In this document: positions 9,479-18,981 of the stretch, piece after piece
How positions within the stretch are numbered: position 1 is the first letter of the stretch
Layout of the letters: each line of letters begins with the position of its first letter
Assembly (NCBI GenBank): GCA_026391855.1
Contig: JAPLDE010000065.1
Location: 1-60,543 of the forward strand
Length of the DNA: 60,543 nt
Direction of reading: 5' to 3'
DNA from: Bacteroidota bacterium
Lineage (GTDB): Bacteria > Bacteroidota > Bacteroidia > Bacteroidales > CAIXZF01
The notes under the pieces: generated by a model
What the model was told of the DNA's origin: nothing
Seen by the model: the letters and a program-made list of their open reading frames with translations, nothing else
The model's database searches: none
Made by a program: the position numbers and the translations under genes

Positions 9479-9515
9479 TTTGTAAAGTCACGATATATCG
9501 TGACCCTTCTACAAA
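9479..9515. repeat. Dispersed palindromic element with CACGATATATCGTG core, copy 1
   Basis: A perfect 18-bp palindrome at 9487-9504 has the core CACGATATATCGTG. It is flanked by complementary outer arms TTTGTA (9479-9484) and TACAAA (9510-9515). It fills most of the 65-base gap between paralogue B's stop and paralogue A's start. A second copy of the core occurs at 18930-18949. Confidence 0.8.
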
Positions 9516-9522
9516 TGATAAT

Positions 9523-12500
9523 TTATTGTATAATTAATGTTAAACTTTTTAACGTAAACCTACCTTCTGTCTGAACCTCCAGCTGAACATAATAAACTCC
9601 CGCGACCATCCCGGAAACAGAAAAGGGCAGCGAATAACCACCCGCCTGTTGTACAACTGTCGGCAGAAGCAACGTCTTCTGTCCCAAATTGTTAACCATG
9701 GTAAGGGTAACTTCTCCCGGTTCTGTTATGGAGTAGCTGAATACCACGTTTTGGGAGGAAGGGTTGGGGAAAACCGAGAAGCTGTTCTCAGCAGACCGGG
9801 CCACAATACCCGGGTCCAACAGTTTGGCATCAGGAATAACCAATGCCTGGTAATTGGCAAAGGCACTGTTATCCAGAATCTCAAAGTAGGGGGAAACAGG
9901 CATCTTAAGGGTTAACTGTAAGGTAAAAAGGGCTTCTTTCTTTGGGATAATAATTTCATCCAGGCTATACCAGCCTATACGTAACTCATTGCCTGTCAAA
10001 TTAAAAATAAAGGATGAAGAACCAGCCAATAACATTGAGTTCGGAATGACTCCTTCAATTTTTACCTGGGCAGGTAAATATTTGAGAATCAGGGAAAGTG
10101 CATAAAAGGTTTCACTGACGTCGGCATAAACGGGTAGTTCGAAGGTGCTGTCGACAGGGACAGTGAGTACTTCCTCAAGCCTGACCAGCGTGATAGCCGG
10201 AGTAATCTTCAAACCTGGAATATGCGACCGGTCTATATCACCCGTACACAACCCTTTGATGTTTTTGGTTACGCTGATAGTCGGCAGAACAATTACATTC
10301 CCGTCCTCAAAAACCCAGTCACCGGCCGGAAATGAATTTGACATTCCTACAAAGCGCTTCATGATCGACAAAGCATCGGCTGCATTGACCACACCTGAGG
10401 TATCCACATCCGCTGCTTTCTCCTGTAACGTCGAAAGGGAGGTCATTCCCACAAAATATTTCATAGATATCAGGGCATCGGAAGCGTTGATACCCCCGTG
10501 TGGTTTGGTGCAATTTATTCCTATAGTGTAATTATCAGGTTCACATATATTTGCGAATATATAATTTCCTGAATTATTAGTCAATGTATTGGTAATTTGT
10601 ATGTTATTACGGTTCAAGGCAACAGGAGTATTGGTGATAGGAGTCATAACCAAATTATCATAGAGCAACTGACCCCCGATAATTGGAAAGGAACCTATCG
10701 TAATAGTTACGGAATCAGATTCCGGGCAACCGTCAGCATCGGTAACAATTACAGAATAGGTAGAGGTAAGATTTGTATTTACTGTAATGACTTCAGCAGT
10801 ATCCCCTGTACTCCACAGGTAAGTCACCGGAAAATCAGCCTCTGAAACAAAGGCCGACAAAACGGTAGCGGATGGTGCAAGGTAAAAAAGATCGGGACCG
10901 CAATCCACCGAAAAGGCTTCTTTCACCTGTACTACAAATGAAGTATCGTAAGTGCATCCTGCAATGTCGGTTACCGATAACTGATAGGAATATGAACCTC
11001 CCTGCGAAGGCAGTATAGCCATTTGATTAACAGATGATTGTGTAATAAAGGGTCCGTTCCAGACCAGTGTGTCTGGCGGGAAAAAGGTTGCACTCAGGTC
11101 GGGAAATAAAGCAGGTTTAAGATTTAATTTCCAGTTAAATAACCAACCATTGTCTTGTACACAACAATCACAAACCTTTAAGGTCCATTCACCATTGACC
11201 GGGCATCCGATCAGTCCGGTAAATGGATAATCTGGTTCGTAACTTCCACTGTCCAGGGTAGTACCCAGCTGGGCATAAACCGTCATATTAATAAATTCAG
11301 GGTAATTTGACCAGCAATAGTTCCAACCAGTCCCAGGTGGATTCTGGTTCGGATCAGAAATACAGGAGGGGTTGATACAGTCAAAAGTTGCATGGTTATT
11401 CCCACCAAAGGGTTCTCCCATAATGGCATCATCACAGGTGTGAAGACAAAGTAAATCAATTGATTGACCTGAAGGGCAAGTGATATTGATCCTCAGGTCG
11501 TTGAAAAAGGAATGTTCAATATTAACACAGACAGATTCAATATCACTGGCCTGGGTGATCATTTGAGCCGAATTAAAAAGATCAACCAGAATAGGCATCG
11601 ACTGGCAATTTCCAACCAAATCAACCCTACCTGATATTAAGGAAGGACTGTTATAAGTCAGCATGGATTTTATAAAATCTTCAGTTTGTGTTGAATACAA
11701 ATGAATGGTATTTGTATCCTCCAACCCTGCAGTGATCACATTTTGAATATCAGGACATAATTGAGAAGCAGGGTGAATATCTGTAAAGGGATTGGATGAG
11801 ATTATAACAACCGGCCCGTATGTAACACCGCTTGCACATCCGTTTATGTCAATGATATTCAATCGTATAGAATAATATCCTGCCGCTGAAAAATGGTGAT
11901 ATACTTCTTTCCCGGTTTTCCTGGTCCCATCGCCGAAATCCCAATAAAAAAGAGAAGAACTGTCATCTTGGTGATAATAAAAATTATTTTGAGGATATAT
12001 CCCGCTGGCTGTCAGTTTGATAGAATCTTCCCTGCAAATAAAAAGACGATTTGGAAAAATTAGAGAAGGGTATATGAAGCTGGTATCAAGGGTAGCTACA
12101 ACCTGCTGACAGGGAAAATCTGCAACGATCATCTTAGTTACGGTATCTGTTGAAGGTACCAGATCTCCCGGATATTGAGAAAAAACTTTCAGCGAATTAT
12201 TCCCGTGTGGGAAAATTACTTTAATCTGAAAGGTCAGGGTATCAGATTGGTATGAAGACAAGGGCGCTTGGAATGTAAATATTTCAGACAATATATTTCC
12301 ATTATTGATCTGATAACCTGCAGACAAGGATGTTATAGGCTGCAAACCATAATTAGTGACCACGCAGGTTATTGAAACACTGTCTGTTGTATAAATATGG
12401 GTTCCGGGACTGATAATCTTATTAATCCCCGCATCAACTTCAGGAAGTTGACAGATATTGGCTGTATAATCTTCAGTTTCACCCAGCCAATAGTTGCCGC

Positions 12501-15315
12501 ATGGCACAATATCAGGAAGGATATTGGTTTCCTCCAGCACCACTCTGAAACGGGTCACTCCTGGTGAAGCATATAAAGGAACGGTAAGAGTTCCTGTCAT
12601 GGGGAGTGTACTGGTGGAACCATGAGTAAAGGCTGTTTCCGTAACAACTTCGAATATTCCGTTATGATTCCAGTCGATAAAGATTTTACAACTGGAATTA
12701 ATTGAAAAGGAACTATAAATAGGACTTACTGATACCGGATAGGTATATCCCTTTTTCAATTCAATGGGAGGAACCGTTTGCGTGAAATCAGAATAGAACT
12801 GTATGGCGCTGGGGTTGTAAGTTGCCGGAAAAGGATTCCCGTTATTGATATTGCTGATGGTTACATTCCCGATGTTATTCATTTCACCATAATCCGGTGA
12901 GGAAGAACAGTAGGTATAGTCCTGGTTAATAATTTGTTTTGTCAGGGTGTCATTGCTTTGATAATAATCTCCTGTAACCGTTATCCAGGTAGTAAGGATA
13001 TAGGTCTCATAATCAGACAGATCGGCAGTTGTAGAAAAGGTATGTAAAAGCGTTGTATGTGGTTGGATGGTTTCCGAAATTGTTTCTGTAACTGCTGATA
13101 ATCCGTTGATTTGAAAAGAAGCTGTAAAATCAGACAGGACCTGATTCCCATAATTCATGATGGTTATAGTAACGGTCTCATGACTGCCTAAAACTATACC
13201 GCTGTTTGGGGTGTTGACTGAAAGAAGCGCACCGTCAACATCAGGGATATTGATCACGAAAACAGTATCGGGCACCCGGGCTGAAATACATCCCGTTGGG
13301 GTCATAGATTCAGCATAAAACACTGATGTTGTGTAAAGTAAGGGTGTGTTACAAGTATCAGAGACAGAAAGAGAACTTCCACCGGCAGGATCATGATACC
13401 AGTATACGTCAAAGGGTGAAGTTGCTGTTAAAAGGGAAGAAGTGGCATAATTAACGGTTTGGTTGAGGACTCCTGGAGGAGGAGGTGTCATTTTCGAAAA
13501 TATCACCTTTGCCAGGGTGTCGTCAAAATGATTTGGATCGCCGGGAAGACTTACCCATGTTTTCAGGTAAAAAGTGGAATCGTTTGCTGAAACAGTAAAA
13601 TTAGCAGGGGCTGTAAAGGTAAAATCAGCCGAATCACCCGGTAAAATAATATTCGGAACGAGTTCAGTGACCGTATTGCCATTTCCTGTGCTGTAGCTGG
13701 CGGTGAGCCCTCCAGTTATTGTTTCCAGTCCAGTATTGCGGATGTGGAGAGTAATGGGTTCCTGCCCGAGAGAACATCCGGTGACCGGACTGGTAATGGC
13801 TGTAACAGCAGCACCGTGTTGGGCAGGATAATCCAGCATAAAATCATCCAGTGTAAACCCGTCAACTTCAGTAGATTGATCAGAGGTAAAAAGAAAACGA
13901 AAATACACTGTAGTAAAGTTGTTGAATAAGCTCAGGTTGTATGTACACTTTTCCCATCCGTTCGAATTGCCGTTCCAGGCCGGTTTGGTAGTGGATGATA
14001 ATATGCTGTTGTACCAAATAGTTCCCAAGGCATCATTAACGCCTCCTAATATAGTCCAGGTTGAACCATTGGTGGAATACTCCAGGCGTGTACCATCAAA
14101 AGACGCTTCTGTGTTATAGTTGATCCAAAAAGACAAGCTGGCATTATAAATACCTGTAAATGAAAATGGTGGAGAGTACAACAGACAATTCGCATTATTT
14201 GAATAGATCGTTGTTAGATTGACATCCCAGGCGTTGGGGGAAGAATGTGCAGAATGAGTGGCTCCGTATGCAGGTATGCCTTTTTGCCAAACAGTCCCGC
14301 TACCTGTTGAAGTCCAATAGGTTTCGGTGAAATCAAAATTATTGAAGTAGGGGAGAGCCAGACCCGGCCAGGCTATGAAGCTGATACACCCTGAAACAGG
14401 GTTTCTGGCCTGGTTATGGACAGGAGAATTATCAAAACAAGAAATATAATAACAGATTGAACCCGAATCCGGTAAAGCAGGGATCACTGCATACAGGGTG
14501 TCACCGGTAAGGGGTATCATACCTATAGTATCATTGATACCACTATTAATAGCGTAGATTAGAAAAGCTGTATCAATACCGCTGGAATCAATAATCATTG
14601 CCTTGATTGTAAAGGGGCCCAAAGAATAAAGAGTACCCACGGGATTGTTTGTCGCCGTGATAATGGTGGGTGGGGTCATTTCGTAAGCACTCATGACAAT
14701 TCTGATATCATCCAGGCACCAGCCATAATTATTGTTTGGGCCGGGTACTCCTCCATCCTGCAGTTTGAACCGGAATATGGCCTGAGCAGTATTGGATATC
14801 AGCGCGGAAACGTCAAACTGTTCAGATTTCCACCAGCTATTTTGAGGTTTGGCAGAAGCAGTCCCAGGTTTCCATAAATTTCCATAAGAAAGGGAATAAA
14901 ACCTGTTACCAGCATCTCCATAATGCCCGCTTCCCAAGTACTGTGCACCTTGCAGTTGAATCCAGGTGATTCCTCCGTCTGCTGAAACCTCAAGGGTCGC
15001 AAGGTCAAGGGGATCAATTTTGGCTATTTGAGCAAATTGTAGATAAACAGTTGAATTTCCTGTAGTGCTGAAAACCTGGGAAGTCAGGTAGGTAGTAAAG
15101 CCGGCTTTTACCCTGCAGGTATCGGAATATGCCCCTTGGTATTGTATGCTTGTGCTAAGATTCCAGTCTTTGATTCCGCTCACTGTTTGAGTGGTTGTCA
15201 TACTGTCATCCAAACCGGGACTTTCAAAGTTCTCGTGGAAAACGATGGTTGTCTGTGCCTTAAGACTAAGTTGGAACAAAACCAGGGTCACTATTAGTGG
15301 AAGTAGCCTTTGCAT
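9523..15315 (-). CDS. Giant modular T9SS adhesin, paralogue B (intact)
   Basis: The 1,930-residue protein starts with a signal peptide (MQRLLPLIVTLVLFQLSLKA before QTT). It shares order and sequence with paralogue A: two MAM-like blocks, CARDB-like repeats, a GEVED domain (CKIFIDWNHNGIFE, GETEDYTANI), a PKD domain (WDFGDGTRKTGKE), a P-domain-like unit (HSFFNDLRINITCPSG, VNGEWTLKVCDC) and an SprB-like repeat. At about 1604-1667 it has a complete two-repeat dockerin (INASDALISMKYFVG and VNAADALSIMKRFVG), then a cohesin-like sandwich about 1704-1845 and a T9SS type A sorting domain about 1846-1930 (FSVFPNPSS to TLIIQ). It is probably exported and surface-attached. The co-occurrence of dockerin and cohesin-like modules suggests calcium-dependent self-association or scaffold building, which is inference. 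Confidence 0.9.
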   Translation of the reverse strand: MQRLLPLIVTLVLFQLSLKAQTTIVFHENFESPGLDDSMTTTQTVSGIKDWNLSTSIQYQGAYSDTCRVKAGFTTYLTSQVFSTTGNSTVYLQFAQIAKIDPLDLATLEVSADGGITWIQLQGAQYLGSGHYGDAGNRFYSLSYGNLWKPGTASAKPQNSWWKSEQFDVSALISNTAQAIFRFKLQDGGVPGPNNNYGWCLDDIRIVMSAYEMTPPTIITATNNPVGTLYSLGPFTIKAMIIDSSGIDTAFLIYAINSGINDTIGMIPLTGDTLYAVIPALPDSGSICYYISCFDNSPVHNQARNPVSGCISFIAWPGLALPYFNNFDFTETYWTSTGSGTVWQKGIPAYGATHSAHSSPNAWDVNLTTIYSNNANCLLYSPPFSFTGIYNASLSFWINYNTEASFDGTRLEYSTNGSTWTILGGVNDALGTIWYNSILSSTTKPAWNGNSNGWEKCTYNLSLFNNFTTVYFRFLFTSDQSTEVDGFTLDDFMLDYPAQHGAAVTAITSPVTGCSLGQEPITLHIRNTGLETITGGLTASYSTGNGNTVTELVPNIILPGDSADFTFTAPANFTVSANDSTFYLKTWVSLPGDPNHFDDTLAKVIFSKMTPPPPGVLNQTVNYATSSLLTATSPFDVYWYHDPAGGSSLSVSDTCNTPLLYTTSVFYAESMTPTGCISARVPDTVFVINIPDVDGALLSVNTPNSGIVLGSHETVTITIMNYGNQVLSDFTASFQINGLSAVTETISETIQPHTTLLHTFSTTADLSDYETYILTTWITVTGDYYQSNDTLTKQIINQDYTYCSSSPDYGEMNNIGNVTISNINNGNPFPATYNPSAIQFYSDFTQTVPPIELKKGYTYPVSVSPIYSSFSINSSCKIFIDWNHNGIFEVVTETAFTHGSTSTLPMTGTLTVPLYASPGVTRFRVVLEETNILPDIVPCGNYWLGETEDYTANICQLPEVDAGINKIISPGTHIYTTDSVSITCVVTNYGLQPITSLSAGYQINNGNILSEIFTFQAPLSSYQSDTLTFQIKVIFPHGNNSLKVFSQYPGDLVPSTDTVTKMIVADFPCQQVVATLDTSFIYPSLIFPNRLFICREDSIKLTASGIYPQNNFYYHQDDSSSLFYWDFGDGTRKTGKEVYHHFSAAGYYSIRLNIIDINGCASGVTYGPVVIISSNPFTDIHPASQLCPDIQNVITAGLEDTNTIHLYSTQTEDFIKSMLTYNSPSLISGRVDLVGNCQSMPILVDLFNSAQMITQASDIESVCVNIEHSFFNDLRINITCPSGQSIDLLCLHTCDDAIMGEPFGGNNHATFDCINPSCISDPNQNPPGTGWNYCWSNYPEFINMTVYAQLGTTLDSGSYEPDYPFTGLIGCPVNGEWTLKVCDCCVQDNGWLFNWKLNLKPALFPDLSATFFPPDTLVWNGPFITQSSVNQMAILPSQGGSYSYQLSVTDIAGCTYDTSFVVQVKEAFSVDCGPDLFYLAPSATVLSAFVSEADFPVTYLWSTGDTAEVITVNTNLTSTYSVIVTDADGCPESDSVTITIGSFPIIGGQLLYDNLVMTPITNTPVALNRNNIQITNTLTNNSGNYIFANICEPDNYTIGINCTKPHGGINASDALISMKYFVGMTSLSTLQEKAADVDTSGVVNAADALSIMKRFVGMSNSFPAGDWVFEDGNVIVLPTISVTKNIKGLCTGDIDRSHIPGLKITPAITLVRLEEVLTVPVDSTFELPVYADVSETFYALSLILKYLPAQVKIEGVIPNSMLLAGSSSFIFNLTGNELRIGWYSLDEIIIPKKEALFTLQLTLKMPVSPYFEILDNSAFANYQALVIPDAKLLDPGIVARSAENSFSVFPNPSSQNVVFSYSITEPGEVTLTMVNNLGQKTLLLPTVVQQAGGYSLPFSVSGMVAGVYYVQLEVQTEGRFTLKSLTLIIQ

Positions 15316-15474
15316 CAGGGGTAGTTGAGTTAGATGGTAAAAATATCAATATTCTTTATCAAAAGAAGAAGATTGATATAGTACCATTATTTCCGCCGGT
15401 TTCAAAAGAAAAGAGCGCACGGGGAACCGTAACGCCCTTTTCATACAAATTAACAAAAACAAGTAAGGGTAGTG

Positions 15475-17964
15475 TTATTTGATAATGGTCAGCTTCTGCT
15501 GGAAGCCAACCCCTTCTGTAGTAAAGATTTTCATAAGATAAGATCCGCTGCTGAGGCCTTCACGGGTCAGGACCATTTTATTGGCTCCCCTGGTGAGATC
15601 TATAATATGGGTCACCAGCTGTCGTCCCTGGAGGTCATAAATTGTGATAACAGCCTCCTGTGTCCTGCCCGACTGAAGTTCAACAGTGAAGTCGCTGTTT
15701 ACCGGGTTAGGATACACAGCAGTCAGCGCAGTGATCTCATTGACAGGCATTTCTCCAAATCCGGTGGTAATCCCGGAAGGAGTGATAATAACGGAAACGT
15801 TGTTTACAACCGGGTTGGTTGAATTCAGTGTTATAACGGCTGGTATAGTCGTTAAACCGGCTACTTCAGTGTAAACTTTATAGGTTTCATAACCCAGACT
15901 ACTGAAACTGAATTCACCGGCGGTGTTGGTAAATACATATTGCTGACAGGCTCCTGTACCCGACTGCAGGATTACCTCGGCGTTGGCGACCGGTGTGCCC
16001 GATTTGGCAATTTTATAGCCCTCGGTAACAATTCCGCTGATATCACCATTGCCCTGGATGGGACTTACAATATGTTCAAGGTGGATATTATACGGGTTGG
16101 AAACCGGTCCGATAACCACTTCTGTGGCATAGCTCCAGAGTGTGTTGTGAGGATAGTAAGTAGGCAGATAAATTCCGAAGAAAGTTGACAACGGTGAAGG
16201 TGTGGCCTTTATCAGGTATGTGCCGGCAGGTATAAAGGAGAATACATAATAACCGAGTGAATCGATCGGACATGAGGCAACAAGGGAATAGGCACCACTT
16301 GGGGTAACGGCATATAATTCGGCTGTTCCCAGGTCAAGGAAATCATTCCCGGCAAAGACCCTTCCCAATAAATCAAAAGTAGTCTGTACCGTAACCGTCA
16401 CAACCATAGTGGAAGTGAATGAACAACCATTTGAATCAGTGGTTGTTACAGTCACTGTGTAAGATCCCGGTCCTCCATATACATGGATGGGATCCTGAGT
16501 AGTTGCCGTGGCTCCGTCTCCGAATTGCCAGAAAAAAGTATAAGGAGGCACCCCGCCGGTGACATAGCAATTGAAGAAAACATGTAAACCCTGGTTCTGG
16601 TAGCTTGCATAATGATAACAAGGATTCGTGTTGTTTCCTACAACAACGGTATCACAGATGATGTCCTGGCAGTTTGTGCCTAAAATGCTCAGACAGACCA
16701 TGTAAATGCCATTCTGTGCATAGGTATGATAGGGGTCGGCAGTGGTTGCAGTTACACCATCGCCGAAATCCCAGACATAGGTCAGACCGGTTCCTACGGA
16801 GGTACTGATGAAATGATAGTTCAGGTTATTGGTTGAATCAATATAATAAATAAAGGAGGCCTGGCAGGAAGTTGATCCGATGGTAACGATCACAAAACTG
16901 GTAAAAGTACAACCCGTGGCATCTATAGTGGTAAGGCTTACAGTGTATGTTCCGGGCTGGGTGTAAGTATGTAAAGGATCGACGGTGGTAGCCGTGGTCC
17001 CGTCACCGAAATTCCATAAATAGGTATAGGGAGGCGTTCCGTTAGCCACGTGACCAATAAAAGCAACACCTAAAAATCCTGTATTCACGGTCCAGGTGAT
17101 CCAGTTGTGACAAGGGTTGGGATTAGTACCCACAACCAGCGAGTCGCACCAGGTATCCTGGCAACCGGTGGCCGGATCAGAGACGGTCAGGCAAATCAGA
17201 TAGGTACCCGCCTGATTATAAGCATGATGCGGATCCATGGCGGTTGAAGTGCCTCCGTCTCCAAAATTCCAGCTATAGGCATAAACGTTGGCCGGGCCAT
17301 TGGCTATAAAGTGATAGGAAAACAAGGCGTTGGAATCAGGGTAAACTATGAAGGAAGCATCACAGGGCAACACATTACCGATTGTTATGGTAAAATAAGA
17401 AATGAAGGTGCAACCACTGGCATCGGTCGTGGTAAGGGTTACCACATAAATACCTGGCTGGGCGTAATTATGCACAGGATCTGCAGTGATGGCACTGGTC
17501 CCGTCACCAAAATCCCAGAAATAGGTATAGGGTGCCGTTCCCCCTGACGTATGGCCAACAAAATGAGCCCATAATTGCTGACTGGTCACGGTGATCCAGT
17601 TATAACAGGGGTTGGTCTGGTCGCAAATGCTGAAATTCACTGTAAGCGGGGCATTTGTGCTCATTCCGTACCCAACATGGATTTGCTGGTTACAGTCGAA
17701 GGTGTAAATGGTAAAAAGCACTTGCAGGCCAGCCGGAACCGCTACAAAATCCTCATAATAACCATTGGTGTCTGTGAAAACAGTGTTATAATAGCTGAAA
17801 AGCATGGGATTACTACTATCCGCCATAATCATAACAGGGTGATTCTGAACAGGTTGATTGGTGGTGTTGTTTGAAACAATACCGCTGATGTGAACGGCAT
17901 TCTGAGCCATACTGCCCAGTGAAACAACCAAAGTGATTACTAATGAAAGTAAAATTTTTTTCAT
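15475..17964 (-). CDS. Secreted PKD-repeat protein with T9SS sorting domain
   Basis: The ATG at 17964 is chosen because it begins a clear signal peptide (MKKILLSLVITLVVSLGSMAQ); the frame stays open 39 codons further upstream, but that stretch is not protein-like. The 829-residue product has an N-terminal carboxypeptidase-regulatory-like domain (about 25-110) and five PKD repeats between about 125 and 525, each with a W-D/N/Q-FGDG motif and a CxF or CQD ending. Two more regulatory-like beta-sandwiches follow (about 535-620 and 655-735), then a T9SS sorting domain from about 750 (VYPNPVNSDFTVELQSG to QKLTIIK). It is likely a surface adhesin or scaffold. It reads in the same direction as paralogue B, 159 bases upstream of it, with no clear terminator between. 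Confidence 0.9.
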   Translation of the reverse strand: MKKILLSLVITLVVSLGSMAQNAVHISGIVSNNTTNQPVQNHPVMIMADSSNPMLFSYYNTVFTDTNGYYEDFVAVPAGLQVLFTIYTFDCNQQIHVGYGMSTNAPLTVNFSICDQTNPCYNWITVTSQQLWAHFVGHTSGGTAPYTYFWDFGDGTSAITADPVHNYAQPGIYVVTLTTTDASGCTFISYFTITIGNVLPCDASFIVYPDSNALFSYHFIANGPANVYAYSWNFGDGGTSTAMDPHHAYNQAGTYLICLTVSDPATGCQDTWCDSLVVGTNPNPCHNWITWTVNTGFLGVAFIGHVANGTPPYTYLWNFGDGTTATTVDPLHTYTQPGTYTVSLTTIDATGCTFTSFVIVTIGSTSCQASFIYYIDSTNNLNYHFISTSVGTGLTYVWDFGDGVTATTADPYHTYAQNGIYMVCLSILGTNCQDIICDTVVVGNNTNPCYHYASYQNQGLHVFFNCYVTGGVPPYTFFWQFGDGATATTQDPIHVYGGPGSYTVTVTTTDSNGCSFTSTMVVTVTVQTTFDLLGRVFAGNDFLDLGTAELYAVTPSGAYSLVASCPIDSLGYYVFSFIPAGTYLIKATPSPLSTFFGIYLPTYYPHNTLWSYATEVVIGPVSNPYNIHLEHIVSPIQGNGDISGIVTEGYKIAKSGTPVANAEVILQSGTGACQQYVFTNTAGEFSFSSLGYETYKVYTEVAGLTTIPAVITLNSTNPVVNNVSVIITPSGITTGFGEMPVNEITALTAVYPNPVNSDFTVELQSGRTQEAVITIYDLQGRQLVTHIIDLTRGANKMVLTREGLSSGSYLMKIFTTEGVGFQQKLTIIK

Positions 17965-18058
17965 ATTAAGAATTATTAAATTACTACATCTTGCTGTAAA
18001 ACAGGAGAGGGCCTGGTGAGATAAAGACAGATTTTTCCGGTAAAAGTTGTCCCCGGGG

Positions 18059-18844
18059 TTAAAAACCACCGGCCAGGTCAATAATTTCGCCGGTCAGGTT
18101 TCCGGCCTTTTCCGAAGCCAGGAAAATGGCCAGTTCAGCCACATCTTCCACGGTTGTGAACCGGCCAGTATGCGATTCCTTCAGCATACCAGCCTGGATC
18201 TCTTCAATGGTGAGGCCTGTTTGTTTCGACAAGCCGGGTAAGCGGACTTTCATAACCCTTTCAGTGCTTACCTGCCCGGGAGCGATAGCGTTGACGGTAA
18301 TCCCAAGTCGTCCAACCTCCATCGACAAGGCCTGGGTAAAGGTGTTCAACCCGGCTTTGCTGACCAGGTAAGCTGCCATATCGGGAAGGATCCGTCTGTA
18401 ACCAATGGAAGAGATATTGATAATGCGGCCGTATTCCCGGGCAATCATAAACGGGACAACAAGCCTGCAAATATAGAAAGCACTGGACAGGTTGGTCCTG
18501 AGCAACTGGTTCCATTCTTCCACCGGTGTCCTGATGACAGGCCCGATAAAGCCTGAAGTGCCTGCATTGTTTACCAGAATATCGATCTTACCGAAATAGG
18601 ATATGGCCTGGTTGACCAACAATTCCACTTCGGCCGGTTCCGAAAGATCAACCTTCACCAGCAAACAGGAAGCACCCATCGAAAGTATCTCCTGTTGCAG
18701 GGCTTCACCCTTTTCCTTACGGGTATGGAAGGTAATAACCACCTCTGCCCCTTCCCGGGCCATCTGCAAGGCGATCCCCCTGCCGATTTCCCCGGAACTG
18801 CCGGTAATGATGGCCGTTTTCTTCAATAGCATTTTTGATGTCAT
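18059..18844 (-). CDS. SDR-family NAD(P)-dependent oxidoreductase (FabG-like)
   Basis: The 261-residue protein has the cofactor-binding TGSSGEIG motif (14-21), NNAG (92-95) and the SDR catalytic residues S145/S146, Y159 and K163 (AAYLVSK). The end (LTGEIIDLAGGF) matches the classical 3-oxoacyl-ACP reductase pattern, and the length is typical. Such enzymes reduce 3-ketoacyl groups or other ketones with NAD(P)H in the cytoplasm. It lies downstream of a KAS III-type condensing enzyme on the same strand, 131 bases apart, which suggests reduction of that enzyme's product. The gap carries repeat elements, so co-transcription is uncertain. ATG codons at 18844 and 18832 are both possible starts. Confidence 0.85.
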   Translation of the reverse strand: MTSKMLLKKTAIITGSSGEIGRGIALQMAREGAEVVITFHTRKEKGEALQQEILSMGASCLLVKVDLSEPAEVELLVNQAISYFGKIDILVNNAGTSGFIGPVIRTPVEEWNQLLRTNLSSAFYICRLVVPFMIAREYGRIINISSIGYRRILPDMAAYLVSKAGLNTFTQALSMEVGRLGITVNAIAPGQVSTERVMKVRLPGLSKQTGLTIEEIQAGMLKESHTGRFTTVEDVAELAIFLASEKAGNLTGEIIDLAGGF

Positions 18845-18895
18845 GAGGGAAATGATAACTGATTATCGTCCATATGTTTAGTGACATTGTTTTCT

Positions 18896-18981
18896 GCCGA
18901 CTGCTTACAGCCTGGGAACGTAGGTAATTGGACACGATATATCGTGTCCCTGCAAAATTGCCGACAGCCGACTGCTTACAG
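18896..18981. repeat. 15-bp direct repeats flanking a palindrome between SDR and KAS III genes
   Basis: gccgactgcttacag occurs at 18896-18910 and again at 18967-18981, where it overlaps the KAS III stop codon. The second copy is preceded by a related heptamer (gccgaca). The palindromic element at 18930-18949 lies between them. The layout resembles a small inserted or amplified repeat unit of about 71 bp. Confidence 0.75.
18930..18949. repeat. Dispersed palindromic element with CACGATATATCGTG core, copy 2
   Basis: A perfect 20-bp palindrome, ggacacgata followed by its reverse complement, shares the 14-bp core and the following CCCT with the copy at 9487-9504. Both copies sit just after a minus-strand stop codon. 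Confidence 0.85.

Noticed and set aside
17965..18081. 39-codon N-terminal extension of the PKD protein
   Set aside because: It precedes a textbook signal peptide, which must be at the N-terminus; the extension overlaps the end of the SDR gene.
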